DNA of 64,000 nt. Source: Mytilisepta virgata (taxonomy: Eukaryota > Mollusca > Bivalvia > Mytilida > Mytilidae). Below, piece by piece: positions 38,163-48,300 of the stretch. Numbering within the stretch: the stretch's first letter is position 1; each line of letters begins with the position of its first letter. The position numbers and the translations under genes were made by a program. The stretch lies in NCBI GenBank assembly GCA_028015205.1, contig JAPWFG010000024.1, positions 1,674,001 to 1,738,000 on the forward strand, in the 5' to 3' direction. The notes under the pieces are model-generated. The model was given only the letters and a program-made list of their open reading frames with translations. It made no database searches and was not told the origin of the DNA.

Positions 38163-39655
38163 TTTTTTTTTTCTGCCGCAGATGTCAAAAAAGTGTCGCG
38201 ACCTATCATTACGAAACTTAGTACTATTAAACGACACTACTTGGACTCGACTTGAGTCGGCCTGCGAAACCGATCTATTTTTAGTAACGGAGTTATCTGC
38301 CCCAGACCGTAAAACCTTGTTTGCAGATTAACATAAAAACCGTAACCGTTATCAAAAATCTGAAGTGGGGAAAATGTTGCTCAACTCCTGGACATGATTC
38401 GCCATGCAAAAAAAAATGTTCTGATCGACTTCCTGGTTACGCGTGTTTGACCCGAAAAGTGTCGCGACACGTCAAAATTTTTTTCTTCAAAACGGTAAGT
38501 CCTAGAGACTTGGGACCTTCACCAATCATCCTGGATGACATATGTTGCATTCAAAAATGTCAAGGTCAAAGGTCAAATCTCAAGGTCAGAGGTCATGGTA
38601 CACCTTGTTATCAGGTTAACTCAAAAACCATACAAAATTTAAGCAGACATGTAATGGGGAAAATACTTGTCTCATTTAGACCTTTATTTGATATAAGGGT
38701 CGAACCCTGTACGACAAACGGTTTTCGAGTTATAGCCCTTAACGCGTTTCGGCTAAATGGTTTTTGGCCTATAACTTGAAAATGGTTCGAGATAACATAG
38801 TAAACATATGGATTATTGGTGACCGTCAACTTATTCCCTTCAATTTAAAATCAAACTTGATTGGCTAATGGCGGCCATTTTCAAAATGGCCGACACTGTA
38901 AACAGTTTTTGTGGAAAAGCACGTAAACCGTACAAAATTGAAGCAGACAATACATGGGAAAATTGTTCGTCATGTCGATATCTACAAAAAAGTCTTCAAG
39001 ACCGAAACCGTAAAACTTGTCGTTTTTGAGTTATTGCACTTGATTTGTAAGTTAAAACTGGTTTTTTGCTTATAACTTTTAAACCTTAAGAGATAGTATA
39101 AACAATACAGAACGAAAAATAACCCCAGGGACAAAATCTACAAAATGAGCCCAAGAAGTGTATGATTCGGTTGAGCATTTTCAAAATGGCGGCCAAATGA
39201 AGTTTCGCGAAACAGGTTTTTGGACAATAACTTGAAAACCGTATTAGATAGTATAGTAAACATGTATACTTAAATGAATCAGTATGCAAAGACCTACAAT
39301 TTGAGTCAAAGGTCAAAGGTCATGGGTCAAGGTCATTCCCTAGCAACAAGGTAACGTTTATGAAAAGTCCATAGCAACCATATGTATTCTTAACCAACAC
39401 TACCTTCTGAGTTTAGAATTAAGTTTTATAACCGGAAGTGACCTTCTGTCCATAGCAACCGACAAAGTCCTTAACAACCATACTTTTTCTGACACTAGGC
39501 CCCTTGATCTTTATTCTGGAACCTATATGATAACTATTGGCAACATTTTATCGTAAACAAAATGACTCAATTGTCTTAAGTATTTGTATAGGACACCATA
39601 ACACTAACTAGAGACGGGGAAAGACCTCACATTTGTTCTCTGAACAAATGACTTT
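38163..39655 (+). repeat. Tandem unit A5 (long form, last of the array)
   Basis: The first ~870 bp match A4. It then carries the extra block at about 39060-39240 (with ATGGCGGCCAAATG and GTGTATGATTCGGTTGA) that is otherwise found only in A1, and it ends with the A-type hairpin at 39630-39650. The array leaves into (ATT)n at 39656-39671, so both edges of the array sit in ATT repeats. Confidence 0.85.
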
Positions 39656-39671
39656 TTAATTATTATTATTA

Positions 39672-41689
39672 CAAGTTTGACCGTTTATATAAATATACGA
39701 CGTAATTTATTGTATTTTTCTATAAAAAAAAATCATTTAATAAATTTTTTCCATGAAAGATGTTAACTAGTTGCCATTCTGGACTGGAATTTATAAATAA
39801 TATTACAATGTCTAGCGTAAGTTAATTAAGAAAAAAATACCATGTGATTCAAGTCAATGTTTAAAATGAATTGCTACAGACGCATATTCAAATGTTCACC
39901 GGGACAATATAAACAAGCAGTATCCTTAAAAAAGAAAGATGACGTAGTGTCCCTGACTGTATTTATTTCTCCATTCTTATATAATAATAATGCGTACGTC
40001 GGCCATTCTTAGTTGAAATTGCATTTCAAGGATTTTTTTACAGTACATGTATATATCATACAATTCGGAATTTTTATACATAAAATTTGAAAAACAATAT
40101 TTCAACAATAAAACTCCCACCACCAGTTCCGCCGACAGGTGTGTCTACGACGGACGACGACATTGGAGATGCCATAAACGTAGGCTAATTGAAATATTTA
40201 ATTTTAAACATCAATTTTCAAATGATAGGATTACACTGTCTTTTTTTCATGGTAAATACCAGTAAATGTCTCGTCACACCTAAACAGTGTTTGTCCGGTA
40301 TAAAGTTATGTATTATAGATTTAACGTGGATGTAAGTTTTCCGAGAAGTTTTCAACTTTAAATAGAAATGTATTCAGCGGCATAAGATAAAGAAGTATGA
40401 ATTTGGAATCCTGCCAACCAAACTACATTTAAAAAAGGAAATTAAAGTGAAAATTGAATTCAAATTAAATTTGTTAAGATTCGGTTGAAATAGAATATTT
40501 TTTCCTGGATTTCTAAAATAGACGAAAATAAGAATAAAAACAATTCAAAACGAAACTTTTAATTTGTTCAGTTTTCCACAGTCCCGTGCCTCGATCCGTC
40601 TAGCTATCTTTAGCCCAGAAATTCATTTAGTTAAGATCAACAAAAAAGTACTTGAAAAAAGGGATTTTTGTCCATGAATACTGCTTGAAGTGCATTCATA
40701 TTAAAAAATATTTTGTAATTAAAAATAATCCATTTTTTACACTTCTTACTGCAGTTTCTTGTGGCATACGATCTATAAATAGAAATATAAACGTACATAC
40801 ACACAGTTTTGTCTCAATTCATTGACGTAATTGATCCACACTGTGTTGACCCACATCTTTGAAATGCCGATTCTTTAAATCACAGCTGTATTTATTAACT
40901 AATTAGAATGGTTGACCTTTTGAATGTCGTTTTTTCAAGTTTTAAAAAAATGAATAAAGTTTTTAAAATTGTGAAAAGTGATAGCTTTTCAAAACCAGAG
41001 GTTGGGGCACATTTAGCCGATAGTAGAACATTCATGTCTATTCGAACATCACAATTTTCCTCAATGTTATTAGATTCGGTAGCAAGCGTTGCCAACGAGG
41101 GAGCCAAGATTGCAAACAAAATATTTGGAATATCGCTAGATCTTTCACGTGCAGGCTTGTAGCTGCCTATATATAGCTATGACATCATTGACATGTTGGG
41201 AGAATTTCAATGTGTGAGCAGATTTTTTTTTTCAAAAAGAGCTTCTTATAGTACAAAAATAATAAAAATCGAAACAATCGATTCGTGCTTTTCAACTTAG
41301 GGTCGTTATGAACTATGAATTATGTATCATACCTTCTATATAGAGGCCCACATTTTAAGTTTCTAAAATCCTTTTATTTATTTGTATGTTTATGAAATGA
41401 GGGATGAGTAGTGAAAAATAAATGAAAACGGAACGACTCCGATTCTAAAAACGGATGTTAGATATACTGTATATTTTGGTTGATATAAATATATACGATG
41501 TTATATTTTTGTCCAGTTTCCCATATTAAATAATAAAAATGAGAAGGTATTTACCTTACAGCTCCATTTTCCGGCGATGCTGAAATGTATAAATGATATA
41601 AAACAAGATAAGCGTCTTTGACCTACTTTATTTCTTTATTCGGATACTTGCGGATATCTTCTCAAAGTTAAACGGGAATATTAGAAAAG
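39672..41689. other. Intronic AT-rich stretch, nothing recognised
   Basis: Lies inside the proposed 15.9-kb intron of the exonuclease gene. Open frames at 40908-41162 (plus) and 40895-41119 (minus) overlap each other. The plus-strand peptide has a plausible composition (TSQFSSMLLDSVASVANEGA), but I do not recognise it on either strand. No RNA gene is seen. Confidence 0.4.
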
Positions 41690-41852
41690 AACCCGGATAG
41701 AACCAAGAAGTTGGGTTCCTATAACCAAACAACCCGGATGTTGAACCAGTTACCATGGTTTCGAACCAAAGAACCCGGATAGAACCAAGGTTCAGAACCA
41801 AAAGACCCGGATGGAACCAAGGTTTTGAATCAGAGTGCCCGGATAGAACCTA
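41690..41852 (+). repeat. ~31-bp minisatellite, ACCCGGATAGAACCAAGGTT type
   Basis: Five degenerate repeats of ACCCGGATAGAACCAAGGTT spaced about 30-35 bp. The phrases GAACCAAAGAACCCGGAT and AGACCCGGATGGAACCAAGG show the period. Confidence 0.75.
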
Positions 41853-41994
41853 ACTGCATTCGGAAATCTCATGACTTTTTATACCTTCAACGTATTTTCC
41901 AAATCATTTATTTATTTAGTATATTTATATATAATTATTATTTTTCTTCTTTCCGGGCGCGTTTTTTCGAACACTTGTGTGCACCGTTTCTCAT

Positions 41995-43275
41995 AAACCA
42001 ATAGACGGAATCGCTTGATATCATACGACTTGCTAAGCCCATATTCCTAGATGCGCCTCCCGAAAAAAAATTTTCAATCTGTGGGAGGGAACATATATTT
42101 TCGGGGTCTCAAAAGGGGGTGGGGTTTTGCAAAATTTTACTATAGAAGTCTATGGGAAAGGTGATATAACTTGATCATTTGTGATCTTAACTTGGAAATA
42201 CTACCTGTTACCTTGGATATTTAAGTTTTTATACCCCGCCACACGAAGTGGCGAGGTATTATGTTATACCCTCCATTTCGTTGTCTTAGGGGGGGGTCAT
42301 GCCCCACCCCTTCAAATAACAAAATACTTAATATTTTGAAAACCATTGTGATCCCCACCCTATAACCATATATATTATTACTCCTTATGATAAGACAAAT
42401 CATCTGGTACCATAGGGGGGTCTGAGGGGGGTCATGCCCCACCCCCTCAAATGATAAAATACTAAATATTCTGAAAACCATTGAGATCCCCTCCCTATAA
42501 CCATATATATTATTACTCCTTATGATAAGACGAATCATTTGGTACCATAGGGGGGTCTGAGGGGGGTCATGCCCCACCCCCTCAAATGAAAAAATACTAA
42601 ATATTCTGAAAACCATTGAGATCCCCAACCAATAACCATATATATTATTACTCCTTATGATAAAACGAATCATTTGGTACCAGAGGGGGTCTGAGGGGGG
42701 GTCATGCCCCACCCCCTTAAATGACAAAATACTTATTATTCTGAAAACCATTGAGATCCCCACCCTATAACCATATATATTATTACTCCTTATGATAAGA
42801 CGAATCATTTGGTACCATAGGGGGTCTGAGGGGGGTCATGCCCCACCCCCTTAAATGACAAAATACTTATTATTCTGAAAACCATTGAGATCCCCACCTT
42901 ATAACCATATATATTATTACTCCTTATGATAAGACGAATCATTTGGTACCATAGGGGGTCTGAGGGGGGGTCATGCCCCACCCCCTTAAATGATAAAATA
43001 CTAAATATTTTGAAAACCATTGTGATCCCCACCCTATAACCATATATATTATTACTCCTTATGATAAGACAAATCATTTGGTACCATAGGGGGGTCTGAG
43101 GGGGGTCATGCCCAACCCCCTCAAATGATAAAATACTAAATATTCTGAAAACCATTGAGATCCCCACCCAATAACCATATATATTATTACTCCTTATGAT
43201 AAGACGAATCATTTGGTACCATAGGGGGTCTGAGGGGGGTCATGCCCCACCCCCTCAAATGATAAAATACTAAAT
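41995..43275. repeat. Leader plus 135-bp minisatellite, copy 1
   Basis: A ~300-bp leader (CAATAGACGGAATCGCTTGA ... TTTAAGTTTTTATACCCCGC) contains the stem-loop ATACCCCGCCAC-ACGAA-GTGGCGAGGTAT (42231-42259, one mismatch). Then come about seven monomers of ~135 bp with GGGGGGTCATGCCCCACCCC and ACCATATATATTATTACTCC. Because 135 is a multiple of three the minus strand stays open for long stretches (195 and 135 codons, 45-residue repeats containing GVGHDPPQTPLWYQ). I see this as a by-product, not a demonstrated gene. Confidence 0.9.
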
Positions 43276-44000
43276 AGACGGAATCGCTTGATATCATACG
43301 ACTTGATAGGTCTATATTCCTAGATGCGCCTCCCGAAAAAAATTTTTCAATCTGTGGGAGGGAACATATATTTTGGGGGTCTCAAAAGGGGGTGGGGTTT
43401 TGCAAAATTTTACTATAGAAGTCAATGGGAAAAGTGATATAACTTGATCATTTGTGATCTTAACTTGGAAATACTACCTGTTACCTTGGATATTTAAGTT
43501 TTTATACCCCGCCACACGAAGTGGCGAGGTATTATGTTATACCCTCCATTTCGTTGTCTTAGGGGGGGTCATGCCCCACCCCTCAAATAACAAAATACTT
43601 AATATTTTGAAAACCATTGTGATCCCCACCCTATAACCATATATATTATTACTCCTTATGATAAGACAAATCATTTGGTACCATAGGGGGGTCTGAGGGG
43701 GGTCATGCCCCACCCCCTCAAATGATAAAATACTAAATATTCTGAAAACCATTGAGATCCCCAACCAATAACCATATATATTATTACTCCTTATGATAAG
43801 ACGAATCATTTGGTACCATAGGGGGTCTGAGGCGGGGTCATGCCCCACCCCCTCAAATGACAAAATACTTATTATTCTGAAAACCATTGAGATCCCCACC
43901 CTATAACCATATATATTATTACTCCTTATGATAAGACGAATCATTTGGTACCATAGGGGGTCTGAGGGGGGGTCATGCCCCACCCCCTTAAATGGCTAAA
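43265..44000. repeat. Leader plus 135-bp minisatellite, copy 2
   Basis: The leader, including the hairpin (43504-43532), is repeated almost unchanged, followed by about three and a half 135-bp monomers ending near 44000. Leader and array were duplicated as one block; the copies differ in monomer number. Confidence 0.9.
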
Positions 44001-44438
44001 GGGGAGGTGGAGGCCATTGCACCTTCAATAATAAAATATTTTGATAAAACATCTGTTAATCATGTTAATACCGATTACAACATATAAAACTGCAGATATT
44101 GAATACCATATATCAAACATTTTGCATATACTCAATCTCTTTGTACACTTGCCCAGTATTTCAAACACTAGGAATTCCAAAAATACCCTGAAAGAGAAAG
44201 AGCTTCGTTTGGGAGACATTCGAAACTGCATCCAGTTTCAACTATACCTTGTAAAATATACTTTAAAGTAAATAAGTTTTTCATAGTAGAACTAGTAGGG
44301 AAATAACACTTCTTACATTTGATTATATATTCATGACGTAAAATTTCAGTTTTTAGAACTTATGATGAATGAATTTTAATGCTGAAAAAGAAAATCTGAA
44401 ATTAAAAACTGTTTCTTATCCTAAATTCTTTTTTTCAG
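44001..44438. other. Intron end, nothing recognised
   Basis: AT-rich sequence ending with the polypyrimidine tract and acceptor TTCTTTTTTTCAG at 44426-44438 that precedes the exonuclease exon. Two open frames on opposite strands at 44025-44271 are not supported. Confidence 0.4.
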
Positions 44439-45139
44439 GTAGATATTCAGATATGACTCAAACTGCAGCTTGTAATGTAGATAGAATCTTCAGTCGTTAT
44501 ATTTTCCCTAACCAGCCTATATCAGCAGAAGCCTCAAGAATTACTGGATTAACTGCAGTTGGTAATAAGATGTATCATAACGGTTCCCTGGTTCCTTACA
44601 AACTACCCCATGAGGGATTGACTGACTTTTTAAGTTATATATCAGAATTTAAAGACAAACCTATCTTAATATGACATAACATTAAAAGATTTGATTGTCA
44701 TGTTCTATTTAATACATAGTCCTCTCTAAATATGTGGAATGAATTTTCTTCACAAATTTCTTGTTTTATAGATTCATTGAATTTGTTTAAACAGGTTATT
44801 CCTGGTTTAGCATCATATAGTCTGTCTTTTTTAATTAATAACTTACTAGGACAAGAGTATGAGTTACATAATGCTGTTCATGATGCAAGATTATTGCTCA
44901 AATTAATAACTGACAAGGGAAATATTTTCAATTACCTTGATGATTTAGCTTTTTCACCAAATTATCCTGACCAGTACCATTTGCAGTTGTGCAATTTGAA
45001 AACATATTCCAAAGTAATAAATGAAAAAGTGAAAGCAGCTAAATCAAATCTGAAATTATGCCATTTGAAAATGTCTATAGATAGAGGTGGTAAAATGGGG
45101 TTAATAGCATTACTGTCAGAAAAGTCAGTTAAAACATGA
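44439..45139 (+). pseudogene. DEDDh exonuclease, main exon (Exo II and III), two stops
   Basis: After the acceptor at 44438 the frame reads RYSDMTQTAACNVDRIFSRY, consistent with the strand after Exo I. Next come ITGLTAVGNKMYHNG and the Exo II region PILI-stop-HNIKRFDCHVLFN. The TGA at 44672-44674 replaces what is usually a glycine before HN, and a TAG follows at 44717-44719. The frame then stays open through FIDSLNLFKQVIPGLASYSL and HNAVHDARLLLKLI, the Exo III motif with H-x4-D, to the stop at 45137-45139. The D-x-E, D, and H-x4-D pattern marks a DnaQ/TREX-like 3'-5' exonuclease. Two in-frame stops make this a pseudogene unless they are sequence errors. It is the 3' end of the transposase-exonuclease gene begun at 26460. 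Confidence 0.7.
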
Positions 45140-45199
45140 GATGCCAGAGTGACAAAAAACAAGAAAATATTACAAAGAACATTTGAGTACTTTGAAAAA

Positions 45200-46110
45200 C
45201 AATGAATTTTTACTTGGCCTACATCAATAATTAGTACAGACACATATGTAAATAATAATGTTTGATATGACAATGTATTAATGTGTATGTAAAGTTTTTT
45301 ATTTGGCCTATATCTATTATTAGTACATGTATTATAATGTTAGATATGACAATGTATGAATGTGTATATGTAGTTTTTTACTAGGCCTACATCTATTATT
45401 AGTACATGTATCATAATATAAGATATGACAATGTATGAATGTGTATGTAAAGTTTTTTACTTGGCCTACATCTATTATTAGTACATGTATGACAATTTTC
45501 GAGATGGATATGATTTTTTTACTTGGACTGCATTAATAAGAGATGATGATAAAAGACAAATTAGGTAGGATATTTTTTTCTCTTGACTTACATATGTAAT
45601 TAGTACACGTAAGACAATCTTAGAGAAGACTACATAAAAAAGTGTATGTGAAGTTTTTAACTTGGCCTAAATTAGTATGATGATGCAGAAATGATGATAT
45701 TAGACAGTGGATATGAGTTTTTTTTTTTTGCTTGGCCTACATCAATTATTTGGTCATATATTTGAAAATACTAGAGATTGTTACATAAGTGTAGATAATA
45801 TTTTTTTCTCACTTTGCCTACATTAGTTAAAAATACTACGAAGCAATGTTTAACATGATTATATAAGACTTTTGGTGTTATTATTTTGCTGGGTGTTCAT
45901 TAATTATAACTATATATGACAATGTAAGAATGTGTACATGAATTATTTTACTTTGCCTATAATAATTATTAGTACATACATGACATAATGACAATCTTAT
46001 AGATGATTATAAAACTTTATGGATTTGATTTTTTTTACTTGGCCTTCATTAATTACTAGTACATGTACATTGAAACTGTTTAATGTTGATATCAATTATT
46101 TTATTCGGCC
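45200..46110 (+). repeat. ~90-bp degenerate tandem repeat
   Basis: Repeated phrases ACTTGGCCTACATC, TATTATTAGTACATGTA and GATATGACAATGTATGAATG recur about every 70-95 bp. The first three or four copies are well conserved and later ones decay towards 46.1 kb. It starts within ~70 bp of the exonuclease stop codon. From 46111 to 46880 I see nothing further except poly-A/T tracts and a possible AATAAA at about 46744. Confidence 0.8.
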
Positions 46111-46884
46111 TATATGTCAATGTATGTATTATTGAAATGATTATAAACCAATTTCTTAGAATATGGTGAAGTGTTGTCAGTAGATTTGTAATATATAATT
46201 AACATGATTAATGCATCATCAGCTGTATAAAAATATTGAACAGGCGGGAGAAAGTGTATATAAATAGATAATTTAGTTTTATTCTCTACACAAAAATGCA
46301 TTATTTAGGAATTTATTTTTTTGTTATAAATGATAAAGAATATAATAGTTCTAAATACAGTGACTTTCATTTACAGAAATTGTATTCTCACATGACCTTT
46401 ACAGAAATAACTTCTTTCAACTTTTACTGTTAATACATTCAATCTAATTTGTCGGTCCTTTCTCAAGCAAATGGGAATTCTTTTGCTGGTGTTTAATTTT
46501 TCTGCTACTAGTCTTTTTTTTTTTTGTGAATGCTATATCTAACTTTTCTCAGTAACAAAGTGCATTGACAACTTACTTGTAAGATTTTGATAAAGTTTAA
46601 TACTTCAAAAAAAAAAAAAAAATGCTCCAGAACCATATACATTTTTTATTTTTATGTTTGTAGTTATCACATTGAGTACTAACAGTCTGTTGCCTACTTG
46701 GTCATATTTGTGTTTGACTACACCTGTGTTTATAGTACTGACAATAAAAAATAACATTTTATCATTCTTCTTGGCTTATTCTATAATTTCTTAATTCTTA
46801 AAACCAAGAGTGCAGACGCTGAAATGTATGGCCTTCTTAATTAATCATTAATATTATGTTGATAGTCCTAAATATAAACCTTTA

Positions 46885-47515
46885 CTACAACTATCATATA
46901 AACTCAACAGGATCAAAGAAAATGAAGTCAAGGTCATAAAAACCTGATAAGAAATTCATGTACACCTTACAATCATTCAATATACTAAATACAGTTGACC
47001 TATTATATAAAGTTTCAAAGAAGCAGAACTAACCAAGAAAACAAAACATTGACCAATGGAAATGAGGTCAAGGTCAAATGAACCATGCCAGGCAGACATG
47101 TACATCATAAAATATTTCCATACACCAAATATAGTAGACCTATTGCATTTAGTATTAGAAAAAAGACAAAACCTCAAAAACGTAACTTTCTAGACTACCG
47201 AACCATGAAAAAGTGGTCAAGGTCTTATGACACCTGCCAGTTAGACATGTACACATAACAATCTTTCCATTCAACAAATATAGTAGACATATTGCATACA
47301 GTATAAGAAAAACAGACAAAAACACAAAAACTGAACTATAACCACTGAACCCCGAAAATGAGGTCAAGATCAGATGACACCTGCCAGTCTGTCATGTACA
47401 CCTTACAGTCCTTACATACACCGAATAAACTAGACATATTTCTTCAAGTAGTCACTGAACCATGAAAATGAGGTCAAGGACAATAGACATGTGACAGACG
47501 GAAACTTCAAATGAT
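46885..47515 (+). repeat. ~150-bp AGGTCAAGGTCA tandem repeat
   Basis: Four to five diverged copies of a unit with AATGAGGTCAAGGTCA, GACATGTACA, CATACACCAAATATAGTAGA and CCTATTGCAT. The block ends with GACGGAAACTTC and GAGGCATCTATATA, a terminus I recall from a common bivalve repeat. It is probably part of a dispersed Helitron-like or similar element. Open frames on the minus strand here are repeat translations. Confidence 0.75.
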
Positions 47516-47884
47516 GATCGAGGCATCTATATATATATACGAAGTATCCAGTATCCAATTCTTCCACCTTCTAAAATAACAACAGTCGCAGGCTTTCCAA
47601 AAACATTTTCATCCAAATAATACATAATTCTGCCTGTTCCGGTTGTATATTATTACACAACCTGTCAAGTTTCAACCTTCACACAAATACATGTGCAGTT
47701 TATTACACTCAGAAGTATTAGTTACAGGACATACTGGGATAGCTTGATGAGACAGCAATCAAGCAACACAAATATACAACATAGAGTTTTAAATCAAATA
47801 CATTGCAGCTGTATTGCAATATGAATCATCATTTCTATTATTGAGCAGTATATAATAATATGTGTTATGACTGCCAATTAGAAT

Positions 47885-48300
47885 ATGTAACAAGAGAGCC
47901 TGGGTCTACATTCAAAATAGGTTATCTCCTTCTGGACTCAAACCAATGACCTCTGTGACAAAAGGCAGCCTTTTTTTAAATTTTCATAAACTCAACAGGC
48001 TACGGCTGACTAGGTATTAAATAACAGGAAAGCAATCCTGTCAAATAGACAACTCTCCTTCACAGAGACCAATTGACATAGCGGTAACTCTCCTTCACAG
48101 AAACCAATTGACATAGAGGTTACCGCTAAAGGTCACAATTAGCATTCAACAATGAACCAAATCCATACTGCATAATCAGTTATAAAAGGCCCATAAATAA
48201 CAAAGTAAAACAATTCATACGAAAAAATATATGGGCTGATATATTAACAATACACTGAACAAAAACAAATATGATTAACAACAACAAAAAATTCTCTAGA
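47885..48300. repeat. SINE-like remnant, 35-bp duplication and dispersed repeat
   Basis: On the minus strand GGTTTGAGTCC (about 47935-47945) resembles a tRNA B box. At 48048-48118 a 35-bp unit AACTCTCCTTCACAGA-ACCAATTGACATAG-GGT is doubled. From 48125 to 48300 TTCAACAATGA, CATACTGCATAATCAG, TATAAAAGGCCC and AAACAATTCATACGA follow the order of an abundant mytilid repeat whose first half is at 27868. Confidence 0.5.

Noticed and set aside
29144..38779. 140-152 codon frames in the A units and 80-codon frames in the B units
   Set aside because: Frame ends and residues change by indels among A1, A2 and A3; identity between later copies is due to the 3161-bp duplication, not to selection on protein.
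40895..41162. Overlapping open frames on both strands
   Set aside because: Neither peptide is recognisable and each is a shadow of the other; no splice or codon evidence decides between them.
42221..43983. Protein genes of 195, 135 and 148 codons on the minus strand
   Set aside because: They lie wholly within the 135-bp minisatellite; kept only as an observation.
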